Source: Trinickia dinghuensis
GTDB lineage: Bacteria > Pseudomonadota > Gammaproteobacteria > Burkholderiales > Burkholderiaceae
Length of the DNA stretch: 64,000 bases
Reading direction: 5' to 3'
Assembly: GCF_003367175.1 (NCBI RefSeq)
Contig: NZ_QRGA01000001.1
Span: forward strand, 434,001 to 498,000
Positions within the stretch are counted from its first letter, which is position 1; every line of letters begins with the position of its first letter. Position numbers and translations under genes: made by a program. The notes beneath the pieces were generated by a model, which was given only the letters and a program-made list of their open reading frames with translations, was not told the origin of the DNA and did not search any database. Positions 35,720-44,719 of the stretch are shown here, piece after piece.

Positions 35720-37282
35720 TCAAACGGCAACGGCTTCGCCCGAGGCGGCCATGATGTCGTCTTTGTTGGCATCCGGGCCGAATTCGGCGGATATCTTCCC
35801 GCGCCGCATCACGACGATGCGATGCGCGACGCTCAGACACTCGCCCACTTCCGAAGTCGAATACACGACGGCCAGGCCTTTCTTCGCGTTCTCCGCGAGC
35901 AGTCGAAACACCTCTGCTTTCGCGCCGATGTCGATGCCGCGGCTCGGTTCGTCGAGCAAGATGACTTTCGGCTCGGTTGCGAGCATCTTGCCGATCACGA
36001 CCTTTTGCTGATTGCCGCCGGATAGCGAACGGATCGATGCCCCCGCTCCCGCGGTCTTGACGTGCACGTTGCGAATCGATTCGCCGACGAGCTCGCGCTC
36101 GGCGGCAGCCGACATCAAGAGCCCCCTCACGAAGGAGCGGATGCTCGCGAGCGACAAGTTCGAGCCAACGCTCATGGTCGGTACGAGGCCGTCGCGCTGA
36201 CGGTCCTCAGGCACCAGCACGAGGCCCCTCGCGATGCGTTGGGCGATGCTCAGGGACGCCATATCCTCGCCTTCGAGCAGCACACGGCCGCCCGTTACGG
36301 AAAGGTGCGTGCGGCCGGCCGCCGCTTCGAGCAGTTCCGTGCGGCCGGCGCCCATCAATCCATAGATGCAGACGATCTCGCCGGCGCGCACCTTGAGCGA
36401 TAGATGGTCGATCGCCGGGGCATCGGTGCTGGACTCGTCGGCAACGCTGAGATCGTCGATCTCGAGAGCGGCTTCGCCGAACGCGTAACCCGTGGGCGGC
36501 GAGCCGAGATCGAAATTCTCGCCGACCATGTTGCGCACGATCCATCCGAGATCGATGTCTTTCCTCTGCGCCGTGGCGGTGATCCTGCCGTCGCGCAACA
36601 CCACCGCATAGTCCGTCACCTGCAGCGCCTCCTCGAGGTGATGCGAGATGTACACGATCGACACGCCCCGGCTCGTCAGATCGCGAATCACCTTGAAGAG
36701 CACCTCGACCTCGGAGGCGCTCAGCGCGGAAGTCGGCTCGTCCATGATGAGAATGCGCGAATCGACCGAGAGCGCGCGCGCGATTTCCACCACCTGCTGC
36801 TGGCCGAGACGCAGGTCCTGGATCAGCGTCATCGGGTCGATCTCTTCCTCGAGATCGGTCATCAGCGCCCGGGTCTGGCGAGCCTCCTCGGCGAAGTCCA
36901 CGCCGGTCGGCGTACGCAGTTCCCGGCCCATGAAAATGTTGTCGCGCACGCTGAGATTGGGCGCGAGGCTCAACTCCTGGTGAATGATCGAGATGCCGTG
37001 ATCGCGCGCGTCGCTCGACGAAGTGAAGGCGACCCGCTCGCCGTCGAGTTCGATCTCGCCGCTCGTTGGCTTTTCCACGCCGGAGAGGATCTTCATCAAG
37101 GTCGACTTGCCCGCGCCGTTTTCGCCGAACAACGTCGTAACCTTGCCGCGATGGATCTCGAAGTTCACGCCCTTCAGGGCATGCACGCCGCCGTACGACT
37201 TGACGACGTTGCGCGCTGCCAGCAGTACGCTGCCCGTCGCTGGGGCTGGGGCCGGTGCCGTGAATGGGGTCGCGGTGCTCAT
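35720..37282 (-). CDS. Sugar ABC transporter ATPase (RbsA/XylG type, tandem domains)
   Basis: Fused double ATPase of 520 residues. The first domain has a canonical Walker A (GENGAGKST) and signature region (LRLGQQQVVEIARAL with DEPTSAL). The second has the degenerate P-loop GLMGAGRTE and signature SGGNQQKVVIGK with LDEPSRGID. This asymmetry is normal for RbsA/XylG/MglA proteins. Its ATG overlaps the stop of the DUF2291 gene (ATGA). Energises erythritol import. Confidence 0.93.
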   Translation of the reverse strand: MSTATPFTAPAPAPATGSVLLAARNVVKSYGGVHALKGVNFEIHRGKVTTLFGENGAGKSTLMKILSGVEKPTSGEIELDGERVAFTSSSDARDHGISIIHQELSLAPNLSVRDNIFMGRELRTPTGVDFAEEARQTRALMTDLEEEIDPMTLIQDLRLGQQQVVEIARALSVDSRILIMDEPTSALSASEVEVLFKVIRDLTSRGVSIVYISHHLEEALQVTDYAVVLRDGRITATAQRKDIDLGWIVRNMVGENFDLGSPPTGYAFGEAALEIDDLSVADESSTDAPAIDHLSLKVRAGEIVCIYGLMGAGRTELLEAAAGRTHLSVTGGRVLLEGEDMASLSIAQRIARGLVLVPEDRQRDGLVPTMSVGSNLSLASIRSFVRGLLMSAAAERELVGESIRNVHVKTAGAGASIRSLSGGNQQKVVIGKMLATEPKVILLDEPSRGIDIGAKAEVFRLLAENAKKGLAVVYSTSEVGECLSVAHRIVVMRRGKISAEFGPDANKDDIMAASGEAVAV

Positions 37283-37935
37283 TTGACGTCCAGTTTCACG
37301 GGGGTGACGAGCCAGCCGTTCGGATTGACCAGCTGAAATACGCCGACGACCGAGAGGGTCTTGCCGGTGAGCTTGGCCGTATCGATTTTCGACAGGACCT
37401 CTTTCTTCATTTCGGAATTGATCGCGTAGCCGGCGTTCTGATAGTCGATCTGGTTGGTGAATTGACCGAAGGTGATATCGCCGGTGTCATCGCGCAGATC
37501 GGTGCCGTTGATCGCCGGCCCTGTTTGCACGCGGACCACGAGCGAATCGGGCAACCCGGGCACTTTCACTTCGTACACGCCCGAGTCTTCCTTGCCCGCA
37601 ACGCCCGTGAACTTCACCGACATTTCGGGGCCGACGCCGCCTCCCGCCACGCCGTACTGCTTGCCCGCGGCATCCGGATCCTTCGCGATGGCCGCAGCCA
37701 GCGTGTCGGCCGCGATCGCGCGCTTTTCGATCGCGGCCCGCGTCTTCGGAAATTGCTTCTTTCCGTAGGCGGCCGGCTCGAATTGCGCGGTCTGCGAGTC
37801 CGCGCCGGATCCGATCTTCACGAGCTTCGTGCTCATCGCCATCGCAACCAGCAAGATCGCCAGCAACACGATCTCGATCACCATGCGAACGCCGCGCCCG
37901 GAGTGACCCTGCATCGATGGGACAACGGTACCCAT
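37279..37935 (-). CDS. DUF2291-family protein of sugar ABC operons
   Basis: Protein of 218 residues with a single N-terminal membrane anchor (MVIEIVLLAILLVAMAMS). The periplasmic domain has the motifs GPAINGTDLRDDTGDI and TFGQFTNQIDYQNAGYAIN, typical of the DUF2291 group found beside RbsA/RbsC-type importers. No biochemical role is established; a periplasmic helper for the importer is inference. ATG 37935 has GGGAGGTG 6 bases upstream. The stop overlaps the ATPase start. Confidence 0.78.
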   Translation of the reverse strand: MGTVVPSMQGHSGRGVRMVIEIVLLAILLVAMAMSTKLVKIGSGADSQTAQFEPAAYGKKQFPKTRAAIEKRAIAADTLAAAIAKDPDAAGKQYGVAGGGVGPEMSVKFTGVAGKEDSGVYEVKVPGLPDSLVVRVQTGPAINGTDLRDDTGDITFGQFTNQIDYQNAGYAINSEMKKEVLSKIDTAKLTGKTLSVVGVFQLVNPNGWLVTPVKLDVK

Positions 37936-38083
37936 TAGCGCACCTCCCTTGCATCGGAATGACGGCGTTGCATGCCGTCTGCCCATTCAATCCGCGTCAT
38001 GTCTCCTCCCGTTTACCGCAGTTACGTTGTGCACCATCGCCGATCGGCAGCCGTGTCGTCGCGCCCGGCATCGTCCGATCTCG

Positions 38084-39016
38084 TCAGATATTCAAATCGG
38101 CAACACCGGAATCGAAATGCGGAGCCCAGAACGCCACGGACTCGGCGATCTGTTCGACCACTTGCCGGTCGGTCGGCTCGCGCTCCTTGAACGACAGCTC
38201 GAGGCAAATCTCGTTGTCGCGTCCGCCGCCTTCGCGCAGCGCATCGATCAACGGTTCGGGCTGAATGCGGCCGCGCGCGTTGAACTCGGCGGTGAACGGA
38301 CGATGACCGCCCTTGTCCATCAGCGACTGCTTGATGTGAATGATCGGCGACACCCGCGGCACGGCGCGGGCCCACGCGTACGGGTCGAAGTCGTCGGGAT
38401 TGGCGCTGGTGACGTCGCCGTGATCGATGTCGGCCATCATCCACATGGGAATCGCCATGTTTGCCGCGCTCAGCCTGTCTTGCAGCGCCATGCAGGCGGC
38501 AATGGTCTCGCCGAACTCCCGGCCGATCGACATAGGCTCCCAGAACACGTACTTCAGGCCCGCCGCCTGCGCGTGCGCGGCAACTTCGGCCCAGGAATCG
38601 ATCGCGTTCCGAATCAGCGCGTCGCGACGCGCCGGGTCGTCGAAGTCCTTGTAGGTGAAGATGGCGAACTGCGTGCCGATGGCGTCGCCGCCCAGATCCG
38701 CCGTGATATCCGCGAAGGTCTTGAACCAGTCGACGTAGTAGCGGCGAACATCGGCGTCCGGGTGGCCGAAGTGATTCAACCGTCCGTAGGGTCCGGTCAT
38801 GCCCGACGTGATGCGCACGCCGGTTCGCGTCATCGCCGCGCGCATCTCGCGCGTGAGCCTGCGCGTGGTTGCCGCCGGCCATGACGGATTGATGAATTCG
38901 TGAGTCAATTGCACATCACGGATTTTCATGTCGTGCGCAATCGCATCGATGAGATCCCCCGGCTCGGCAAAGCGGTTCACCAGTGGATTCGTGTTGAGTG
39001 CAAGCGTGAATGCCAT
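38084..39016 (-). CDS. eryC: Tetrulose-phosphate epimerase/isomerase (EryC-like)
   Basis: AP_endonuc_2/sugar-phosphate isomerase TIM barrel of 310 residues, the same size as Brucella EryC. Metal-binding acidic residues appear in FWEPMSIGRE, MMADIDHGD and CLELSFKERE, and His in IIHIKQSL. In the erythritol pathway EryC epimerises the 3-tetrulose-4-phosphate made by EryB. It directly follows eryB on the minus strand (42 bp), which fixes the assignment better than sequence alone. An N-terminal asparagine-rich start (LALNTNPLVNRFAEP) is also EryC-like. Confidence 0.85.
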   Translation of the reverse strand: MAFTLALNTNPLVNRFAEPGDLIDAIAHDMKIRDVQLTHEFINPSWPAATTRRLTREMRAAMTRTGVRITSGMTGPYGRLNHFGHPDADVRRYYVDWFKTFADITADLGGDAIGTQFAIFTYKDFDDPARRDALIRNAIDSWAEVAAHAQAAGLKYVFWEPMSIGREFGETIAACMALQDRLSAANMAIPMWMMADIDHGDVTSANPDDFDPYAWARAVPRVSPIIHIKQSLMDKGGHRPFTAEFNARGRIQPEPLIDALREGGGRDNEICLELSFKEREPTDRQVVEQIAESVAFWAPHFDSGVADLNI

Positions 39017-39058
39017 GTTCGTCTCGTGTCGTAAGGATTGCGGCGTGGCCCGTCTCGC

Positions 39059-40567
39059 TCACGCGGATTTCCTGGCAAGGCCGTCGAACCAGGCCTCGAA
39101 AGCGGCCTTTTGCGCGGCGCTCATGTGCAAGCCGTGCTTGGTGCGCCGAGTGAGCATGTCGTCGGTCGACTCGGCCCATTCGTTAGCCATCAAATAACGC
39201 GCTTCCGCCTCGTAGAAGTTCGGCCCGAACTGCTGGCCCAGACCGGCAAGCGAGGTCGCGCCGCCGAGCACCTGCGCCGTGAGCGTGCCGTGAGTCTGTG
39301 CGTAATAGCGCAGCAGCGTGCGCGGCATCCATTCATGCTGCTTTTGCAGGTTCGCCATGAAACGCGGCACGTCGGCGCCTTCGATGTCGCCACCCGGCAG
39401 CGTCGCGGCTGCTGTCCAATCCGCACCCATCTTCGGGAAGGTCGGCTGCAGCCTTCGCAACGCGTGCTCGGCGAGCTTGCGGAAGGTCGTGATCTTGCCG
39501 CCGAAGACATTCAATAGCGGCGCGCCGCCGTTCTCGTCGAGGTCGAACACATAGTCGCGCGTGACCGCCGACGGATTGCCGTTGCCGTCGTCGTACAGCG
39601 GGCGCACGCCCGAGAACGTCTCCACGATGTCCTGCTTGCGCAGCGGATGCTTGAAATAGCGGTTCACCGCACTGAGCAAATAGTCGATCTCGTCATTGGA
39701 GATCGCCACGGTTTCCGGAGGGCCGTCCCAGGGAACGTCGGTCGTCCCGATGAGCGCCTTGTCGCCTTCGTAAGCGTTGATGAAGATCACGCGCTTGTCG
39801 TGGTTCTGAACGAGGTACGAATGCGGGCCGTCCCAGAACTTCGGCGTAACGAGGTGGCTGCCCTTGACGAGCCGCACCTTGCGCGTCGAATTCGCGCCCG
39901 CGCGGCCGATGACCTCCGACACCCAGGGCCCGGCCGCGTTGACCAGTGCCCGGGCATTCACCACGCGCGTCGAGCCGTTGCGTGCGTCGCGCAGTTCGAC
40001 GCGCCACGCGCCGCCTTCGCGCCGAGCCGCTACGCACGCGGTGCGCGTAAGGACTTCAGCGCCAAGCCGCGCAGCGTCCACGGCGTTGAGTACCACGAGA
40101 CGCGCGTCGTCGACCCAGCAGTCGGAATACTCGAAGCCTTTGCGGTACTCGTCCTTGATCGGCGCGCCTTCGGGATTGCGCCACAGGTCGAGCGATCGCG
40201 TGCCAGGCAGCTTCTTGCGTCCGCCGAGATGGTCGTACAAAAATAGACCGGTGCGCACGAGCCACGCGGGACGATCGCCAGGACTGTGCGGCAGCACGAA
40301 ACGCAGCGGCCAGATAATGTGCGGCGCGGCATTGAGCAGCACTTCGCGCTCGATCAGCGCCTCGCGCACGAGCCTGAATTCGTAGTACTCCAAATATCGC
40401 AGCCCGCCGTGCACCAGCTTTCCGGAACGCGACGACGTACCCTGCGCCAAATCGTCCTTTTCGCACAACACCACCGACAGCCCGCGGCCGGCCGCATCGC
40501 GCGCGATACCCGCGCCGTTGATGCCGCCACCGACGATACACAGGTCCACTATGTCCTTCTCGCTCAT
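39059..40567 (-). CDS. eryB: Erythritol-4-phosphate dehydrogenase (GlpD family, EryB-like)
   Basis: FAD enzyme of 502 residues, the exact length of Brucella EryB, in the GlpD family. The FAD motif IVGGGINGAGIARDAAGRG is near the N-terminus, followed by EKDDLAQGTSSRSGKLVHGGLRYLE, the family core. It oxidises L-erythritol-4-phosphate to a tetrulose phosphate and feeds electrons to quinone. Homology to aerobic glycerol-3-phosphate dehydrogenase is the alternative reading, but the surrounding ery genes settle it. Start ATG 40567, 26 bp after the kinase gene. Confidence 0.87.
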   Translation of the reverse strand: MSEKDIVDLCIVGGGINGAGIARDAAGRGLSVVLCEKDDLAQGTSSRSGKLVHGGLRYLEYYEFRLVREALIEREVLLNAAPHIIWPLRFVLPHSPGDRPAWLVRTGLFLYDHLGGRKKLPGTRSLDLWRNPEGAPIKDEYRKGFEYSDCWVDDARLVVLNAVDAARLGAEVLTRTACVAARREGGAWRVELRDARNGSTRVVNARALVNAAGPWVSEVIGRAGANSTRKVRLVKGSHLVTPKFWDGPHSYLVQNHDKRVIFINAYEGDKALIGTTDVPWDGPPETVAISNDEIDYLLSAVNRYFKHPLRKQDIVETFSGVRPLYDDGNGNPSAVTRDYVFDLDENGGAPLLNVFGGKITTFRKLAEHALRRLQPTFPKMGADWTAAATLPGGDIEGADVPRFMANLQKQHEWMPRTLLRYYAQTHGTLTAQVLGGATSLAGLGQQFGPNFYEAEARYLMANEWAESTDDMLTRRTKHGLHMSAAQKAAFEAWFDGLARKSA

Positions 40568-40593
40568 CTCAGCGTTCCATGTTCGACGTTAGT

Positions 40594-42195
40594 TCAGACT
40601 TGGGGAAGCGGGTCCGGCCGATTCCGCGACTTCAGCAATCGGGCGGTTTCGGCCCATGTCGGCACGAGTGCTTCGCGCGCCTTGCGATACGCCGGAAAAA
40701 GTTGCGCATACAACTGAATCAATTCCGGCTCGGGGTGCTCCGGTTGCCCAAGCAGCGGCGTCACCCACTCGGCGATGCATGCGTTCATGTCCGGGTACAC
40801 ACCGAGCGCGACCGCAGCCATCATGGCTGCTCCGGCCGCGCCCGCTTCCTCGCGCGTGGAAATCCGCGTCGGCGCGCCGACCACGGCGCCGAGCACGCCG
40901 CGCAATGCGCGCGAACGCGTCGCTCCTCCGGTCAGGCGCAGCTCGTCCGGCATCGGAATGCCCATCGAGGTATAGCAATCGCGTGCCGCCATCCCGAGCC
41001 CCTCGACCACAGCGCGGAACAGGTCGGGATAGCGGCTCTCGCTCGTCAATCCGATAAAGTCGGCGCGCGCGTTGGGCTCGACAAACGGTCCGCGCTCGCC
41101 TGCGTCCGAGATATACGGGTGATACAGCAGAGAACCAGGCCGGCCCGTTTGCAGCCATCTCTCGATGCATTGGATCCGGTCGCTATGAGACAGGCTCGTG
41201 CCGAACTGCGCGAGCAGGTCGCATGCGAGATTGAGCACCCAGTCGACGTTCAGCGTCGCGGCCATATTCGACTGAACCTGTGCCGACATGCCCGGCAACG
41301 GCAGCGCAATGACATAGCCCGTGCCTTCCGCGTTCAGATGCACGTTTTCGTTGCGCATCGCCCGCATGTGCATGCCCGTCGATCCGACGATCGAGCAGCT
41401 CGCGCCCGCCGCGCCTTCAGTGTGGATGCCCGCACCGAGCGCCGTCAGCACGATATCGACGAACCCGAGACATACGGGCGTGCCGGCCAGCAGGCCCGTC
41501 GCATCCGCTGCCTTGGCGGACAGCGGATGGGTGATCTCGGTCCCGTCGATGATCTCGGGCAGCAAGCCGCGCCACGCGCTCAGGCCGAGCGCTTCGATCA
41601 CCGCATCGTCGTAGCGGCGCGTGCGGAAGTTGCCGTAGGTGAAGCTGGCCTCCGACGGATCGGTCGCACGCACTCCGGTCAGGTTGAGGTAAAGCCAGTC
41701 CTTGCAATGCAGCGCAACTTCAGCGCGATTCAATACTTCCGGCGTCGTCGCGGCCATATGCGCGATCTGTGCGCTCTGGTTGCATGCGGCGAGTCCCGTC
41801 CCCGTTGCCTCGAAGCGCGTACGGCTCGCCGGCCCCTCCTGCAGCGCGCGCACCGTATTCGCTGCACGCGCGTCGAGCCATAGCCACGCGTCGGTGGCGG
41901 GCTCGTTTGCCGCGCCGACGAGCCAAGTACCGTCGCCCTGGCCCGTGACCGCCAATGCTTGCGTGCGTTGCGCCAGGCCATCGACCTTCGCACCGAGATC
42001 GCGCAAGGTCTGCGCGCAATCCGCCCAAGTCCGATCGAGCGACTGGGTTGCCGCACCATCGGCCCTCGTCGTGTAACGATTAGGCAGCGAGGCGACAGCA
42101 ACCTGTCGTCCTGACAAATCGAAGGCGACGGCCTTGATGACCGACGTGCCCGCGTCGATGCCGATCAGGAGATCGCGCGCCGCGTTGCCTGTCAC
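40594..42195 (-). CDS. eryA: Erythritol kinase (FGGY family)
   Basis: Sugar kinase of 533 residues in the FGGY family. It has the N-terminal phosphate-1 motif LLIGIDAGTSVIKAV and the C-terminal ATP-binding segment LRLTGGATRSRALRGVLGAVVGAP. It phosphorylates erythritol with ATP to give erythritol-4-phosphate. The start is GTG 42195, with GGAGG 4 bases upstream and a GTGA overlap with the eryD stop; the longer frame upstream is the eryD gene read out of frame. First enzyme of the pathway and second gene of the operon. Confidence 0.88.
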   Translation of the reverse strand: MTGNAARDLLIGIDAGTSVIKAVAFDLSGRQVAVASLPNRYTTRADGAATQSLDRTWADCAQTLRDLGAKVDGLAQRTQALAVTGQGDGTWLVGAANEPATDAWLWLDARAANTVRALQEGPASRTRFEATGTGLAACNQSAQIAHMAATTPEVLNRAEVALHCKDWLYLNLTGVRATDPSEASFTYGNFRTRRYDDAVIEALGLSAWRGLLPEIIDGTEITHPLSAKAADATGLLAGTPVCLGFVDIVLTALGAGIHTEGAAGASCSIVGSTGMHMRAMRNENVHLNAEGTGYVIALPLPGMSAQVQSNMAATLNVDWVLNLACDLLAQFGTSLSHSDRIQCIERWLQTGRPGSLLYHPYISDAGERGPFVEPNARADFIGLTSESRYPDLFRAVVEGLGMAARDCYTSMGIPMPDELRLTGGATRSRALRGVLGAVVGAPTRISTREEAGAAGAAMMAAVALGVYPDMNACIAEWVTPLLGQPEHPEPELIQLYAQLFPAYRKAREALVPTWAETARLLKSRNRPDPLPQV

Positions 42196-43169
42196 GATGC
42201 CTCCGTCGCGGCAGGTTCCTGCTTCAGCGCCAGCGCCGTGGCCTCGTCGGTAATCAAGCCGCTGAGCAAGCCGCTGTTCAGCACGGCGCGGATCGCCGGA
42301 ATCTTCGACGTTCCCCCGGCGATGGCAACGATGCGCCGGCTCGTCAGATCGTCCAGCGAGGGTGCCACCGTGCGCGCCGCCAATGAAGTCTCGATGCATT
42401 CGCCGGCATCGCTGAAGAAGTGCCCCAGCAATTCGCCCTGGCCGCCCTTGCCACGCACTTCCTCGATTTCCGCCGGCTCGATCATCTGCGACGCCACGAG
42501 TTGCGCGTCCGCGTCCACCGCTCCGATCCCGACGACCATCAAGTCCGAATGCGCCGCGAGATCGAACACTTCGCGCACGCCGCGCTGCGAGAGCAGCACT
42601 TCACGATCCTCGGCGGTATTCGCGAAAAACGGCAGCGGCAGCACGTACGACACCGCACCTGTCTGATCGGCGAGCTTGTGGATGACGTCATACGGGTTCG
42701 CGGTGTACTTGCGCGTCACGCCGCCGAGCAGCGAGACGAAGCGCACCGTGCCCGCATCCATGCGCGGAATATTCGCCACCACGGCGGCCAGCGTGCGCCC
42801 GTGCCCAATGCCGATGACGCCGTCTTGACGCGCGGCGATCTCGCGCTGCATGAAATAGGCCCCCGCGACGCCGAGCGCGCGCAACGGCAGTTCGCCTTCG
42901 TGCAGATCCGGCACCACTTCGCAATAGCTCAGGCCATAGCGCTGGGCCAATTCGGCTTCGAGCACGACGCACTCGGCAACGTCGCCGTCGATCGTGAACT
43001 TGATCGCACCGCTCTGGTTGGCGCGCGTAATCAGCCGATGCGCCTTGACGCTGCTTACGCCGAGACGCGAAGCGACATCGGCCTGGGTCTGCCCGGCCGC
43101 GTAGTGCAGCCACGCCGCTCGTATTGCAAGACTGTCCTCGGCATCCCGCTTTCCAGCGATCTTCGTCAT
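42192..43169 (-). CDS. eryD: SorC/DeoR-type regulator of the erythritol operon (EryD-like)
   Basis: Regulator of 325 residues with an N-terminal HTH (GQTQADVASRLGVSSVKAHRLI) and a SorC sugar-binding domain (VIGIGHGRTLAAVV, a phosphate-binding type loop; SLLGGVTRKYTANP). EryD in Brucella represses the ery operon and is relieved by erythritol. Here it is the first gene of the operon and is divergent from the CoA-transferase gene. ATG 43169 has GGAG 6 bases upstream. A short palindrome at 43213-43226 may be its operator. Confidence 0.87.
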   Translation of the reverse strand: MTKIAGKRDAEDSLAIRAAWLHYAAGQTQADVASRLGVSSVKAHRLITRANQSGAIKFTIDGDVAECVVLEAELAQRYGLSYCEVVPDLHEGELPLRALGVAGAYFMQREIAARQDGVIGIGHGRTLAAVVANIPRMDAGTVRFVSLLGGVTRKYTANPYDVIHKLADQTGAVSYVLPLPFFANTAEDREVLLSQRGVREVFDLAAHSDLMVVGIGAVDADAQLVASQMIEPAEIEEVRGKGGQGELLGHFFSDAGECIETSLAARTVAPSLDDLTSRRIVAIAGGTSKIPAIRAVLNSGLLSGLITDEATALALKQEPAATEAS

Positions 43170-43212
43170 GGTTTCTCCAAGTGCGCTCGAAAGTGATATT
43201 TTTTGCGAGTAC

Positions 43213-43226
43213 TGAAATTTATTTCA
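43213..43226. promoter_or_regulatory. Candidate EryD operator
   Basis: TGAAAT-TT-ATTTCA is an inverted repeat of two perfect 6-bp arms, 44 bp before the eryD start codon, inside the presumed erythritol-operon promoter. A second inverted repeat (ACCCTA-GA-TAGGGT, 43273-43286) lies further up. Neither has been matched to a known site. Confidence 0.45.
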
Positions 43227-43405
43227 TTGCGCCTAAGATAAACATCCGAGTCGTCGCTTGCCATCCGCTTTAACCCTAGATAGGGTCGGCGGCCCAAGGG
43301 AACCTGAAGTCAAATGTCTGACCGATCCCCGCATCGTCACACATCCGGGTAATCCCCAATTTCTAGCGCTCCAAACCAAGATCTAGCATTGCTCCGTGAT
43401 TTTTA

Positions 43406-43432
43406 TAGAACGTTGTTCTGTTAGATAGAACG
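43406..43432. promoter_or_regulatory. Candidate IclR-type operator before the CoA-transferase operon
   Basis: A perfect inverted repeat, AGAAC-GTT-GTTCT (43407-43419), is followed by a third AGAAC half-site (43427-43431). It lies just upstream of the CoA-transferase ATG at 43453. The layout, three short arms close together, fits IclR-family binding sites; an IclR gene closes the same gene cluster. Confidence 0.55.
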
Positions 43433-43452
43433 ACACGAGCGATGAGATTCCA

Positions 43453-44664
43453 ATGGCTTCACTTCCTCTTTCCGGCATTCGTGTCCTGGACTTGTCCAAC
43501 GTCTTGTCTGGACCGTTTTGCACGTACCAACTCGCGCTGCTCGGTGCCGACGTCCTCAAGATCGAGAACCCGGACGGCGGAGATCTCGCCCGCCGCTTGG
43601 GCGCCGACCCCCAAGCATCGGCGCGCAACATGGGGGCGTCGTTCGTCGCGGTGAACGCGGGCAAGGAATCGATGACGCTCAATCTCAAGCACGCAGCCGG
43701 CAAGGAGATACTGCGCAGGCTCGTGGCCGAGACGGATGTGCTCGTCGAAAACTTCCGCCCCGGCGTGATGGATCGCCTGGGGCTCAGCGCGCAGTCGCTG
43801 CTCGCCGTGAATCCACGCCTCGTCTACTGCGCGATCTCCGGGTTCGGCAACGATGGGCCGCTCGCACATAGGCCCGCCTACGACCAGATCATTCAAGGCA
43901 TGTCCGGGGCGATGAGCGTCACCGGCGGCCCCGATACCGCACCGCTGCGCGTCGGCTATCCCGTGGCCGATACCGTGGGCGGCATGAGCGCGGCGCTCGC
44001 CATCTGCGCGGCGGTGCTCGCCGCGCAACGCACCGGCGAAGGAAGGATCATCGACGTGTCGATGCTCGAAGCCACCATGTCGACGATGGGCTGGGTCGTA
44101 TCGAATTACCTGAACGCAGGCGTCGAGCCCACGCCCATGGGCAACGAGAATTTCACCGCGGCCCCCTCGGGCACTTTTGCTTGCGGCGAAGGCAAGTTGA
44201 ACATCGCTGCGAACGAAACGAAGCAATTCATCGCGCTATGCGAAGTCATCGGCCGCCCCGAGCTCGCCCAAGACGAACGATTCCGCGAGCGCGATACACG
44301 CAAGCGGCATCGCGCCGAACTCAAGCGTGAGATCGAGGCTGCGCTACGGACCGATAGCGCCGCCAATTGGGAAGCTCGCCTGATCGCAGTAGGCGTGCCG
44401 GTGGGGCTCGTCTTGAGCGTGCCCGATGCCGTGCGCCAACCGCAGATCGCCGGCCGTCAATTCATTCGCGAATTCGAAGACGGCGAGACAGTGCAGCGTG
44501 TCACACGCTCAGGCTTTCGCTTGATCGATGCGCAGGGCAAGCCGTCTTCAGGCGGACCCGCCAAGCGCGCACCACGTTTGTCCGAGCACACACAAGCGCG
44601 CCTGGAGCGGCTTGCATTCGATGCCGAGACGATCGCACGACTAAGAGACGAAGGCGCGATCTGA
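43453..44664 (+). CDS. CaiB/BaiF-family (type III) CoA-transferase
   Basis: CoA-transferase of 403 residues. It has the family N-terminus GIRVLDLSNVLSGPFCTYQLALLGADV, the segment NPRLVYCAISGFGNDGP, and the catalytic Asp at 173 in GYPVADTVGG. Such enzymes move CoA between carboxylic acids through an aspartyl-CoA anhydride. First gene of a five-gene plus-strand cluster with an MFS carrier, a citryl-CoA-lyase-like protein, an SMP-30 lactonase and an IclR regulator. It presumably activates the acid that the lyase then cleaves; substrate unknown. Confidence 0.9.
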   Translation: MASLPLSGIRVLDLSNVLSGPFCTYQLALLGADVLKIENPDGGDLARRLGADPQASARNMGASFVAVNAGKESMTLNLKHAAGKEILRRLVAETDVLVENFRPGVMDRLGLSAQSLLAVNPRLVYCAISGFGNDGPLAHRPAYDQIIQGMSGAMSVTGGPDTAPLRVGYPVADTVGGMSAALAICAAVLAAQRTGEGRIIDVSMLEATMSTMGWVVSNYLNAGVEPTPMGNENFTAAPSGTFACGEGKLNIAANETKQFIALCEVIGRPELAQDERFRERDTRKRHRAELKREIEAALRTDSAANWEARLIAVGVPVGLVLSVPDAVRQPQIAGRQFIREFEDGETVQRVTRSGFRLIDAQGKPSSGGPAKRAPRLSEHTQARLERLAFDAETIARLRDEGAI

Positions 44665-44719
44665 TTGATCCGACCTGACGCTTCGAGACACCGAACAGGA
44701 AAAGGAATAGGAGGAAGAC

